Of a stretch of 64,000 nt of DNA, positions 13,011 to 24,500 are shown in pieces (the stretch's first letter is position 1; the number at the start of each line of letters is the position of its first letter). Source of the stretch: Scatophagus argus (Eukaryota > Chordata > Actinopteri > Scatophagidae). Where the stretch lies: NCBI RefSeq assembly GCF_020382885.2, contig NC_058504.1, forward strand, positions 17,991,019-18,055,018. The letters run 5' to 3'. Under the pieces are notes generated by a model. That model worked only from the letters and a program-made list of their open reading frames with translations, made no database searches and was not told where the DNA came from. A program made the position numbers and the translations under genes.

Positions 13011-16000
13011 GTTAATCAGCAGCCCAGAGAGAAATCTAAGACCACATCTACACCCAGTGGAGGGAACCTGATACAACCACATCTTTCCCCCCTTCCCACA
13101 TTCCCCTCTTTCTCTTAATCATCAACACACACATGCTCCTGCTGATAAATTAGACACAAGGTTCAGTATGATTAACTAAAGTTAATGAGGACTGAAAGTG
13201 ATCTCAAACAAGGTAACCATAGAAGGGAAGTTTTTGAAAAAACACAAAGAGTGCATTAGAAAACCAGTGGATATTCTTTTCTTTTTTTTTTTCCATTTCT
13301 GCTTCTGATGCTATTTCCAAAAGTCCTTTCAGTGTGCGGTGACAAACATAACCCTTCAGACTGCTGGAAAAATAAATCATACTTTCAAGTGAAGACAAAT
13401 GCCTTATCCTTTGGGAGTAGCCTCAGGCTATAGTCATAATGGCCTCCCTCTCTTTCTCTTTCTTTCTTTTAGTCTCAAGACAGGGAGTTTCCCTGGACTA
13501 GTTTTTAAATGTCCACCCAAACCAGCCTTACGAAGCACAAAGCTAGCTCAGGGTCGATCTGGAAAAACTTGGATATTCCTGTTTTAAGAATTATTTTATG
13601 ATAAGCTCCAAGACTGTGAGAGCTCTTTTCCTGGAGACAAAACTGCTGCTCAGTCACAGTTTTAAGCAAACAAGGAAACTCCTCAGTCACATCGTTCACC
13701 ATCAAAACACCATTACACTCCGCATATGGCACACGGACTTTACTCGTGTCTGGTCTTGTGTCGCAGCCATAAAACCATTGATTCCTTAACGCTGCAGTCT
13801 GTGTGTGTTTGGTCCGGCCGAGGCTTGGCCCGGTGCAGGGCCAGGCCAGCTGCAGAAGTCTGTCTCCTCTCCTCTCTCGCCTCCTCTGCTCTCAGTGCTA
13901 TCAGGTTGCCACTCCTCCTCCTTCAGCCCATTACACAGGCCTCTTTATGCTGTGCTAAAAGCTGCTCATGTTCAAACACTCCTGGGAAAAGCTTCTTAAA
14001 ACACGTCAGGATGAGAGGCCCTGTCTGGTAAAATATTAATAGGAAGTTAATTGGTTGTTAATGGACTGGTGCTTGGGTAGGAATCACCCTCCATTAGATA
14101 GGCCACCGAAAAAAACCCATTCAGGGGTGTCATCTTACCACTTCCACAATCTAATTTGATTGTTTTCAGGTCACTGTAGCACTTACTTGCGGTAACCTGG
14201 TGTTAAAGACATTAATGCTGGAGTTTTAAGTAAAGGTGTGAAATATTGGATCCCGTGCCAATTACATTTTCTTGGGAGTTTGGTATTGTGGGTGTTAAGT
14301 TACTTTGGTGTCTTCTCATCTCTTTTAAGAGTGTTTTCTTTTGTGTCATCTATTCAAAGCAAACTGTCGCGTTGAAAGTCTTTCCGCCCGTTAATCTAAC
14401 CTCCACCTCCACATAAGGAAATAGTTAGAACTTTTGTTGTCTGCGGCCAGTGTGTTTGTGCTCTCTGCGGTTGTCGTTACCCAACAGGAAAAATCCCTCT
14501 TCTGCTAGAGTAGGCATGTAATATTGATGCAGAGCAGACTCGCAGAAACACAGAAATCAAATGGAATCTAAACTAAGTTCAAATGTCGACATCAACACAT
14601 ACATTTTTGATCACTGCAAACCTACAAGATGCCATTCCTTTTAAGGGAAGCCACAGGGGCATGTGTAGCAGGAAATATATTTAGAAATAAGTGATATTTC
14701 AGCATGTCTTTCAATCCCAACTTCGTTCAGCTCCAATTCATTTATGAGGGGGACAAATACTTGTTGAAAGCAGTTGTTCAGGAAATGGGATTTAAAATGG
14801 TAGGAGAGGTTACCCAGATAGGCAGCTTTTTACAGTTTGGGCTTTTAAATGCACCATGTAAAGCTCTAACAGACATGTGATATATATATATCCTCAAATC
14901 TATACTTTTCTTTGATTAAAATTAAACGCATCCCAATGCAGTTCACATTACTATATTCTCATAAGATGAAGCTTTTACTTCCAAAACATCTATCTAAGAT
15001 GTCACAATTTAACCCTGAATTACACTTCTGATTAAAATACATTTGTTATTTACTTACTTACTTTACTGCTATGAACTCCCCTCTCGTGACTTAATGGTAA
15101 TGCTGAAACACTGAGTGAATCCGTGTCCAATTACATTACGAAGCAAATGTCAATGGATCCAGCAGATGTTGCTTTACAAATGCTGAGTTTCAGTTTACTG
15201 AGGCAGGTTCAAACGCAGCCACTAGATGGCACTGAAACACAGGCAGCCATTTCCAGATCAGCAGACACCTCTGCTTCGTAGACGATAAAGAGATGAAATA
15301 TATCAGCCAGACTCTGTTTCCCGCTGTGACCTATTACCTGGCTGGGTGGAGACTGAGATAATCCTGAGGGTGTGTAGTGCAGTGGTAGAAAAGCCTTGTC
15401 TCTCTGATGTTTTCTAAAACCTGTCTGACCACTTACTTCACTGCAGACTGAATCTATTAGACAGAGAAAAACAGTTAAACTACAGTATAAACATTACTTA
15501 AGAGACCACATTTTAACAATATTTGTACTATAAATACACACTCATGCTTCAGTTTTATTAGGTGTTATATGCTGTCAATGTTGCAACAAAACGAAAAAAA
15601 AAGACTACACCTTTAACATTTAGCAAAAATATCAGAAGTTACAATGAGCACATGATGACACACAATTTAGCACTTGCAAAGAATACTTTAAGAAACAGTA
15701 GAAAAGTTACAACAGTATGAAACGCTGTGGAAAAACTGCATTTCAATAATGTTTGACTGTGAAAAACAAGCAAACGGTCACCCATCACGTCAGTCGACTA
15801 ATAAGTCTTTCCAGTATTTTGTGCATTTTGTGCAACTGCTTTCTTCATTGCTTTTGACGTGTCCCTTTGACTTCACAATATTCATGAATATACATTTGAA
15901 TATTGCAGTCTCCTGCAGATTGAAAGTAAATTTATTTTGCTAGTGTCTAAAACTGTTAGTCGACCATTATGTCTACAGATGAGAGCAGCTTCTAAAAAAA

Positions 16001-16193
16001 TGTTTTTCTACGCCTTCAGGCGAGACAGCTTTGCTTCTTGGAGTGCGCGCCTCAACCGTTTATTAACTGTCAGTCAACTTTGTTCGTCTCAGGTGCACAC
16101 AATAACATTCATTGTGGAAAGAGCTAATCCAAATGTCATGCTGCTGCACAAACTGTGGTGATGTGAACTCTGGACACGTGTTTTGTTTTTTCA

Positions 16194-17920
16194 CAGGGTT
16201 CCCACACATCTTCATGGACAAAATTCCAAAACTTTCTCAGGACCTACGCTAACATTTCCATGAACACTCACAACCTATAAGTACACAAACAGAACTGTAT
16301 GATAGCGGTCTGTTTGCTACTGTGCAGTAGAATGTACTTTACTCGTAATAATTATTGTATGAAAGTTAAACAGCCACTTTTCTGATCCATATTAGCTGGT
16401 TTTGTTCATATTCACCAAATATTTCAAACTACAGGCACAGTCAATAAATTGTCCTTTCGAAAGAATAGCTTTACAAGCACTTGTGTCACCCTGACACTGG
16501 TTTTCAAGCAAAAAGGAAAATCAGACTAACTGTACTCTCTGTGCATTCTTAATGCATTTACAAACTAATGTCTGGATACAAGTATTTATGATTACATCTA
16601 TTAATCAAAATGTACACATTCAGTGGGGAAAATAAGGAAACTATTTAGTTCGTGCGCAAAATCTTATTGGTCCGTCAAATCGACAGAAATATTTGTTTTG
16701 TGCAGATATTGATAGCATTCAGATATCATCCTTACTCCAACATTTATTTCATATATTACTTTACATACTGCTGGGTAGTGGATACCAGTAAAGCCGTATC
16801 GAATCTCCAAATTTATTGATGTGAAGCTGCAAAGTAACCAGAAACTAATGTTTTCGAATAAACTTAGTGGAGTAAAAAGTACAGCATTTTCTTCTGTGGT
16901 CTACGGAAGCACCTCAAATTCGTGCTTTCCACCACGACAAACCATCCATCCATTTTCTATACCGCTTATCCGTCAGGGTCACGGGGGAGCTGGAGCCTAT
17001 CCCAGCTGCGGGCGAGAGGCGGGGTTCACCCTGGACTGGTCGCCAGTCAATCGCAGGGCCGACACACAAAGACAGACAACCACACACTCTCACACTCACA
17101 CCTAGGAGCAATGTAGAGTAGCCAATAAACCTAATGTGCATGTTTTTGGTATTGTGGGAGGAAGCCGGAGAACCCGGAGAAAACCCACGCAGGCACAGGG
17201 AGAACATGCAAACTCCACACAGAAGGGCCCAGACCGGGATTCGAACCTGGAACCCTCTTGCTATGAGCCGAATTGTGAAATGCTATGAAGTTAGCGATAG
17301 CTAACATTACATTTCAGGAAGGCGGCTTTAAAATGTCCACGTTATGTACTTTGTGTTGTTTCGTAAGGCATTGGCTTCTGTGCTGTTAAAGGCACTTTAT
17401 TTGCTCAGACTTGTAATTAATGTAATTTAGTTTGATTAATGCCAAACTCTCACATGGCTCGGACAAGCAATCACTTCAGTGTGAACAAACACAGAGTTGC
17501 AATGAAGCCTCTTAATGTGACACACAGTAATGTTTGCTCAATGTGTTGATGGAAAACTTCAGCTCCTACATAGCTAATGTCGAAGCGGCTTTTTTTTCTC
17601 AAACCTATGAAATTTTAACTCTATACAAACGCAACTTCGGTTAGCTGTCATATGGAGAGACGTACGTGATAACAAAGAAAACACTGGCACACATCGACAC
17701 ACAGCGACGTCACGTCACCAGCTACAGAAAATACATTTGTCTTTACGTTACATTACAGGGAAGGTTATCAGTGGAAGCTTATTGTAACAGTTAATTTCAT
17801 TTCACAAAACTTTCCAAAACTTTCAAGGATTTTTCTGAAGTCTGTGACTCTTTACAGGTCTGAAAAACAAGGTTTTGAACTTGTATGAGTTCAAAACTTG
17901 TCATGACCGTGGGAACCCTG
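16194..17920. mobile_element. hAT-like non-autonomous DNA transposon, with a nested repeat
   Basis: The ends are perfect 12-bp inverted repeats, CAGGGTTCCCAC at 16,194-16,205 and GTGGGAACCCTG at 17,909-17,920. Both are followed inward by related stretches rich in 'caaaactttc'-like words. The CAGGG start is typical of hAT-superfamily ends, and fish genomes carry many elements opening this way. No transposase frame remains. The 8-bp flanks (TTTTTTCA and TTGTCATT) do not form a clean target-site duplication, so the copy is old or the assignment imperfect. A second, SINE-like repeat sits inside at about 16,941-17,268. Confidence 0.65.
16941..17268 (-). mobile_element. SINE-like teleost interspersed repeat, 5'-truncated, reverse orientation
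   Basis: The copy reads, in reverse, the same sequence as the element at 61,992-62,342: a promoter-like GGTTCGAATCC box, the 'catgttctccctgtgcctgcg' type block, and a tail of ATGG repeats at the left end. It lacks the head 'gggcggcacggtggtgcagt' present in the other copy, so it is truncated at its 5' end near 17,268. GGTTCGAATCC resembles the B box of a tRNA-type promoter, which suggests a SINE. I cannot assign a named family. Confidence 0.7.
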
Positions 17921-18320
17921 TTGTCATTACTGTCTTACCTCTCAAAATGACATGCTGTCATGTTATCAATGTGAAGAAGTCTACATGCAAGGTGACTGCC
18001 AGTTCATGAGCTTGTGCAGAGGAATGCATGCTAAATGTTCTTTAGTCTGCTCCAGAAACACTGGATGTGCATGATACAGGTAACAGGCAATAAGAAGAAG
18101 AGAGGAGACACAATTACAAGAATAAAAGAAAGTGCTGTATGCCCTTCGGCTGCTAATAGCCTCGACATGCCCCATTTTCACCTTATAGGCGAAAAGGAGC
18201 TTCTACTTTCCCACCATAAATTCAGAAACTCTCTATAGCCATTTCAAGCTAACCAGAAATGGCCAAAGGACAGGGTACCGGAGCTCAAGTGACATACAGG
18301 ACAATCAAAGAGACTCTCCT

Positions 18321-18504
18321 CTAGGCTGTATTGTGAAAAAGAATGGGCTTGACCATGCCTGTGAGGATCTTGGGCACATGAACGCTCACAATCTCTGAGA
18401 TCATCTCTGGGAAGTTGACACGCGTCTGCAGGGACTGAGCTTGGATAAACAGTTCATAGGTGAACTGGTGTAACTTCTTCACAATCTGAGAATAACAGAA
18501 AAAG

Positions 18505-18554
<50 letters not shown>

Positions 18555-21500
18555 GAAAGATCACACGTGGCATTATTAATAACAAAAATCAGATGCTTTA
18601 ATGTGTGCAGCAGTGAAAAAAGAATAAAGCCAGCAGATGAACGAGGAAATAACATGTGGCACTGAAGCCTGTCTTTGGGCTCTGTGAGGTGATTTAAAGA
18701 GATGACACTTGTTGTGGCGCCCTAAGCTCCACAGGCAGGGGTAAAGCTGAAAGGGGTCTGAACTGCAAAGTCTTGATCAGCTCTGGTTTTCTGCCTAAAG
18801 GAACCTGCCAGACAATCCCTGGCTGGCCTCTAGCTCGTAAGGCATTAAGAGATCTGAGATGTGAGCGGGACACGGACAAAGCTAAGCCTTTAAGGGTAAA
18901 CCCACAGTGAAAGACATGAGGCTGAAAACTGCTGCAGCAGAAAAGTTTACGGCTCTTCACGCCGCAATCACTGATGTCAAAAGTTTCATTTCAACATCTA
19001 TGAGCTCTCTTAGCGCTAAAGAGTAAAGCAGAAGATTTACACCCTCTAGTGGTTGCATTTCTACCAAGAGTCTTCAGTCACATCTCCATTGACCAAATTA
19101 AAATACATATTTCAAATCAGTAAATAAGACATATTTCACTATAATCCTCACCATTACCTACACCTACACACCTTGTAGGGTTTCTTTAAAGTTCTCTTCA
19201 TTATATAGCTGCTGTTTTCTTTCAGTGAAAGCGTTTATGGTTTTATATGTCATACTCTCTCACAGCTGAACAAAAATCAAACCATTTAAGAAAATAAAAT
19301 ATAATTGAGCCACTGGGTATAAAAAATGAAAAAAACAGCATTCATCATGTGGTTGTACAATAGCCTTCATAAGAGTCAAACTTAACTTTTTCAGGCACCT
19401 GACCATCACGCAGGTGAGTCTGTTAAATGTTGGTGAGGCAACTATCCACGGTGTACCTTGGTGTATCCAACTGGTGTACCAATAAAATACAGGTGTAAAT
19501 TATTTACACTCTCATTCAAAAACAAAACTTGGTGAATCTGTTATAGCTTTATTTTGCCCCAGATTTCTCCTGGAGGAATAAAATCTGTTTAGAAACTCCT
19601 CTATACCTCTCCAAAGTAACCATGTTGGTTCGTATAATAATTAAACTATACGTCTGACCCCTTAGTTTGTATTTAACCTTCGCTTGGGATTTACATTAAT
19701 TGATGGTGAACCCTTGATTGTCATTTGAGAGCTTATGACTTTTGCTTTACTTTTACAGCTGGTTGTCTTTAAGTTAATCTGTAACTTAAATAAAATACCA
19801 CAGCATAAAATTTAATTGTAATAACTGATAGGCTCAGTTGAAGTAATCCAGCCATGAAATGATCCAAAAGTATTGATGTAGCCTGAATAGTTAATAAGTT
19901 AACACTATACTGCTAAAACCCAAATACAACATGTGCTTATGTGGGGAGCACACTCTGATCTACTTTTTCATGCAAATGTATGACAGTGCCTAAAGTAGCA
20001 TTTATACATAAGAGTTAAGCAGAATTTGCGTTTATTACCGACTGGAGGTAGTCCAGCAGCTGCGTGAGCTGAAACAGTCTCTGTGTACGGGTGGTCTCTC
20101 CGCGTTGGCTGGCCAGGCGGTCCAGCTCCTTGATGTAGGAGGTCCGCAGTTCATCAAAACAACGCTGGCTCTTCAGGCCCTCCACTGGCACTGTGACCGC
20201 AATGTCAGAACACAAGAATAACTCTCACAGACTTTAACCATCCCATCAGCTCTCTGAAGCAAGGCTGCATTCTGTCGTAGTCATATTTCACTTGCTGAGC
20301 TGACATTAAACTTATTATTTCAGTCATGGTCCCAGCAGACTCACAGATGCTGAAAAGGACCAGTGCCTTCATGCAGAGGAACTCCTCCTGGGTGACCTTC
20401 AGCATGCAGAACCGTTGGGAGAGCAGCTTCATCCTCACGCAGTGTTCATACATACTGGACACCTGCATCCGCTCGCTGTGAAGAAAAAAAAAAAAAAAAA
20501 GAAAAAAGGGGGAAGGAGTGAGAGGAAGGACAAGGAGCACATAGTGTGACAAAAGGAGGAGTGAGAAGCCAAGAGAGGGTCAGGCAGGGAGGTAAGCAGG
20601 GAGGTGGAAGACAATTAATGGTGGCAGAAGCGAGAGCGAGTGAAAAAGAGGAAAAAGCAGTAGAGGTGAGAAAAATGAGTGAGTTGGGTAATGGAAAAAG
20701 AGAATGACAGAGACAGTGAAAAATGAGGGTCGCCAACAAGGGCAGGTGTATCTATTACCATGCAGGCCAGAAGCAGCCCGATAGAGTGACAGAGGTCTAA
20801 TGCAGACAGAACGAGCGCTTTGCTAATTTTGCACGAAACACCAGCCAAGTGAAAGTTGCTCTGAGGGCTTGGGACTTGTTTTAGCATTGTGCGCAACACT
20901 GAAAAAGGATTTACTGATAAATAGAGGTGAAATTGTTCATCGGGTATGTTGATTTGCTTTACAGGCATTTGATTTAAGTTTAAGTTAAGTACAAAGTTAA
21001 GTACAAAGTATAGACAAAAGGCGGGTGTTAAAGTGTCAGAAATGTGTCCACAGAGGCTGGAGGAAGCTGTACTGTGAACGCAAACTTATCAAAGTGAAAA
21101 AAGAAACAACTCAATGCTGTAGCAGTTCTAACGATGGTTTCCTAAAGATGAAACGGAATAAATCATCTGAGGTGATCCCTCTGCGGCCACGCGTATCAGA
21201 TGCAAAAGAAGTGGTGAGAACAGAACAGACTTGTTTACTGTCTCACCTAAAAAACATTCATCGTGTGTGTTTTTTAAAAAATCTTCCTCTGAAGCCTGTA
21301 TTCCACTGTGCCTTTATTTCCAACCATGATGACAGTTGAAATCTCAAGATATTCCAACACATTCAATGTCACAATGATTATTATGACTGATTGGGCCAAA
21401 ACAAACTTTCTTTCTTTGAGAAAAAGAGACTGAGCCAGGTTTGACAAACTTCTATTAACTTTGTTTAGTTCAAACACTTCATCGTTAGAACTCAGAAGTT

Positions 21501-24500
21501 GGCAAAGTGATTTTTTTTTTATGACTTACTCATTGAAGATCAGGTCTGGAGCAAAGTAGAGCATGGAGCTGTTAGTAAGTGTGTAGGACCTCCAACCCAG
21601 AGCGAACACCATCACTCCCATCCACGACAACTGAATCACTGACATCTGATCATCTACGTGCAAGTCACGGAAACCTGTCACAAACAGATTTTATCACAGA
21701 TCTGCTTGTAGGAATATGAGAAAATAACATTTCATATGTCAGCTAAATGCGAAGACTTCAAACTAACAACAACTGGGATGTCACAGTATCAATGCACTGC
21801 TGGCCATTTTGAGCCTGCCACTTTTGGCTTAGATATGAACATATCCCCCTCTAGTGGTTAATATTTGAACAGGCTGGTTTGCATTGATCGGGACTGTACG
21901 CTCCACTACCAATGTTTAATTGGAATAAAATTCTGGTAAGGTCTAGAGGCCTAAGACATATTATATACTTCTCCTAATAGCTTGTGTAAGGCTTCTTTTT
22001 GCCTGATATATCTTTCACAGCATTATTATATTTTTATTACAGTGTTGTCAACTCTCTTGCTCACTTTAAGTTTGGCCTTGCCATGTTTTGCTTGGCTTCA
22101 TGACAAATAGTTTGTCTCGCATTTCTTTAATCCTGAAATAACTGTTGCAGCGATTGAGTGTAGACATTCTTGGCACAAACACCTGCATGTGACATGGACT
22201 GTAGTGTGTCACCTTGGCTCGGATGAGATTACCTGGTATTGCCTTGGCCCAGCGCACAACGGTCACCAGCTGTCTTTCCCCCAGTTCATTGAGACTGGTG
22301 AGCAAGGATGCAGGGCTGTCTGGCTGGGCATGGTCATGTCCAGCATTGACCACAGCTGGCTCAATGGTCTGCAAGACATTGAGCAGGGACAGGCAGGAGC
22401 GCAGGGCTGGCGGGATGCTGAGAGCCAGGGCTTGAGATGCTGCAAAGGACACAGAGACCGAATGAAACTGTTCAGGGCTGTTGTTAACATCAGTCCTGGT
22501 TCATCTGATCACAAGTGAGTCTGTCAGGTCACACTTTACCATTACAGTGTGTCACTGTATCTCCAGCGACCTCTTGTGATTGGATCTCACCTCCCTACTC
22601 TATATGAAAATAAATATGCTATTTGAATCACGATTCAAATAGCCTATATTAGTTAATATTTATTTGTATTATATGGATTTGTATTAAGGTTTACCATCAA
22701 TAATATTTTGTCTTCTTTCATAAATTTAGTGTAAATGGTGAAATCTATTGAAACACAGCTGTGTTCAAACAGCTGCTTCATGTTGGCAGCTAAAACAGAC
22801 TTTAAACCATTCACAGACAGACTGACACTTTCCACAGGGAAAGAAACAACCTAATATATATATATATAAAATGCTGAATTTACAAGAAGGCACACATGAT
22901 TAAGAATTAGCCGCTTCTCCTGACCCAACCCAACTTTTAAGGAAATCTGGGGACACTACAGTTACTAGTTGAACGGAGACATCAGTTGAAACATTCACAA
23001 AGATCTGCTGCTTACCTTAGCAGGTACGAGAACCCAAACATGGTATTTGCATAACAGTGAGCCAAATGGAAATCAAACAGCGTGTAATTCATTAAACATG
23101 CTGGGTTTAGTTTTGGCTCCTTGTTGTTTGACAGGGGACGTCAGTTGAGTAGGCTGTGTGCTTCAGTTTGTCCCAGGTTTGTGTACACACTGTTCAGAGA
23201 ATGTGGTCATATCTGGCCTAAACTACCTCTGAAATCTAGTCTAAGTGACTAAGTGACTCTCAAACGCGTCTTGGGTGCACTCATACCTGGAGTTACAGCT
23301 GTCCACTTGTGATAGGATCTAACAGGGTGGATATTAATACCACGTCTGAACAGGCTCAGTGATGCACAGACCAGAAGAATAATATTTTACGGAAAACTGT
23401 ATTTGAGATTAATCCTCACTTTGAGACCTGGCAGCCACACTTCCGTGCTCCAAGATGACGTCTTTCTTTGCGGCCCTTTCCCCTTGTTCCCCAGTCCCCC
23501 AGGGAGCCAGAAGTTGTTCCTCCTCTCCGCTCCTCGACTGCCCGGCTCCCTTCAGCCTGCGACCTAGAATCACCAGAGAGAGGCAGAAGACAAAAGGGTA
23601 AGAGGAGATGAGAAGCTTCCATTTCAAAATGTTTTGTCTGATTACAGCACGAGAGGGTATCTCGACAAATCAGGAATTAATATAATGCAAGTATATAGTA
23701 CTACAAAGGGTTTTATCAGCGCACAAAGCTGCTCCTTATTATAGCTACGTGGAGAAAAATTCTTGATCACTGGCCACTAGGCAAAAACAATGTTTTGGCC
23801 TTTGCTGAAATACATTTGTTACACTGCATTTATACTGGAACATTTGATTACCAAGTTCTGATCCAGTGCATGTATGGTATCTGGCTACCTTGACCCTGCT
23901 TTGCAAACTACACACCCCACATACTTTCCCCTCTCTATCTCTCACTCTGTTCTTATTTTAGTACCTCACCTTTAAGGCTCATTCCTGACATGAAGCATCT
24001 CTTTAAACGACATGAGGCACAGTTTTTCCGCCTCAGTTTGTCAATGGTGCAGTCGTTCCGGCTGGCGCACAGGTGGTTCTGCTTACCTGGTGACACACAA
24101 AAGTCCTGAGGGATGAGGGAGCACGTTCAACAATTCCTACGCTTCCACCCATGACAACGATGTGTGGGTGTTTGCTGATAACAAATAAGTTGGCGTAATT
24201 ATGTTGGGTCACTGTGCCCTGCCTGCATGAACAAGTGAGGGGGTGGAAGAAATTAAATGAGGGGAATAGCAATAGTGTGTGTTGCGTGCTTGTGTGTGTG
24301 TGTGTGTGTTCGCTTGTCACACCCACCTGCAGCAGCCCTCTTGAAGAATACTTTGCAGCTGCCACAGGTGACTGCTCCATAGTGACAGCCGGAGGCATCG
24401 TCACCACACACCTGACACACTCTTCTGTCTGATAGGTACACACTGGGAAACAAATCCTCATGCCTGTATATACACACACAGGTAAAAAAAAAATAAAAAA

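Larger units (their letters stand above)
1..18320. other. Long non-coding stretch downstream of ar (repeats, possible 3' UTR and enhancers)
   Basis: I find no coding exon here on either strand: the open frames are short, lack conserved domains and do not join at splice sites. The right-hand end presumably includes the 3' UTR of the androgen receptor gene, which is transcribed leftwards into it. The stretch holds several microsatellites and a hAT-like element with a nested SINE-like repeat (listed separately). Some parts look like ordinary unique sequence of balanced composition (for example about 5,860-6,060, 12,340-12,490 and 13,800-14,060) and could be conserved non-coding elements, but this cannot be judged without alignment. 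In the human order OPHN1 lies 3' of AR, so an ophn1 orthologue might lie beyond the left edge; nothing in the window shows it. Confidence 0.6.

Noticed and set aside
1-18320. Searched for ophn1 exons expected 3' of ar from the human order
   Set aside because: No frame with RhoGAP, BAR or PH signatures was found on either strand.
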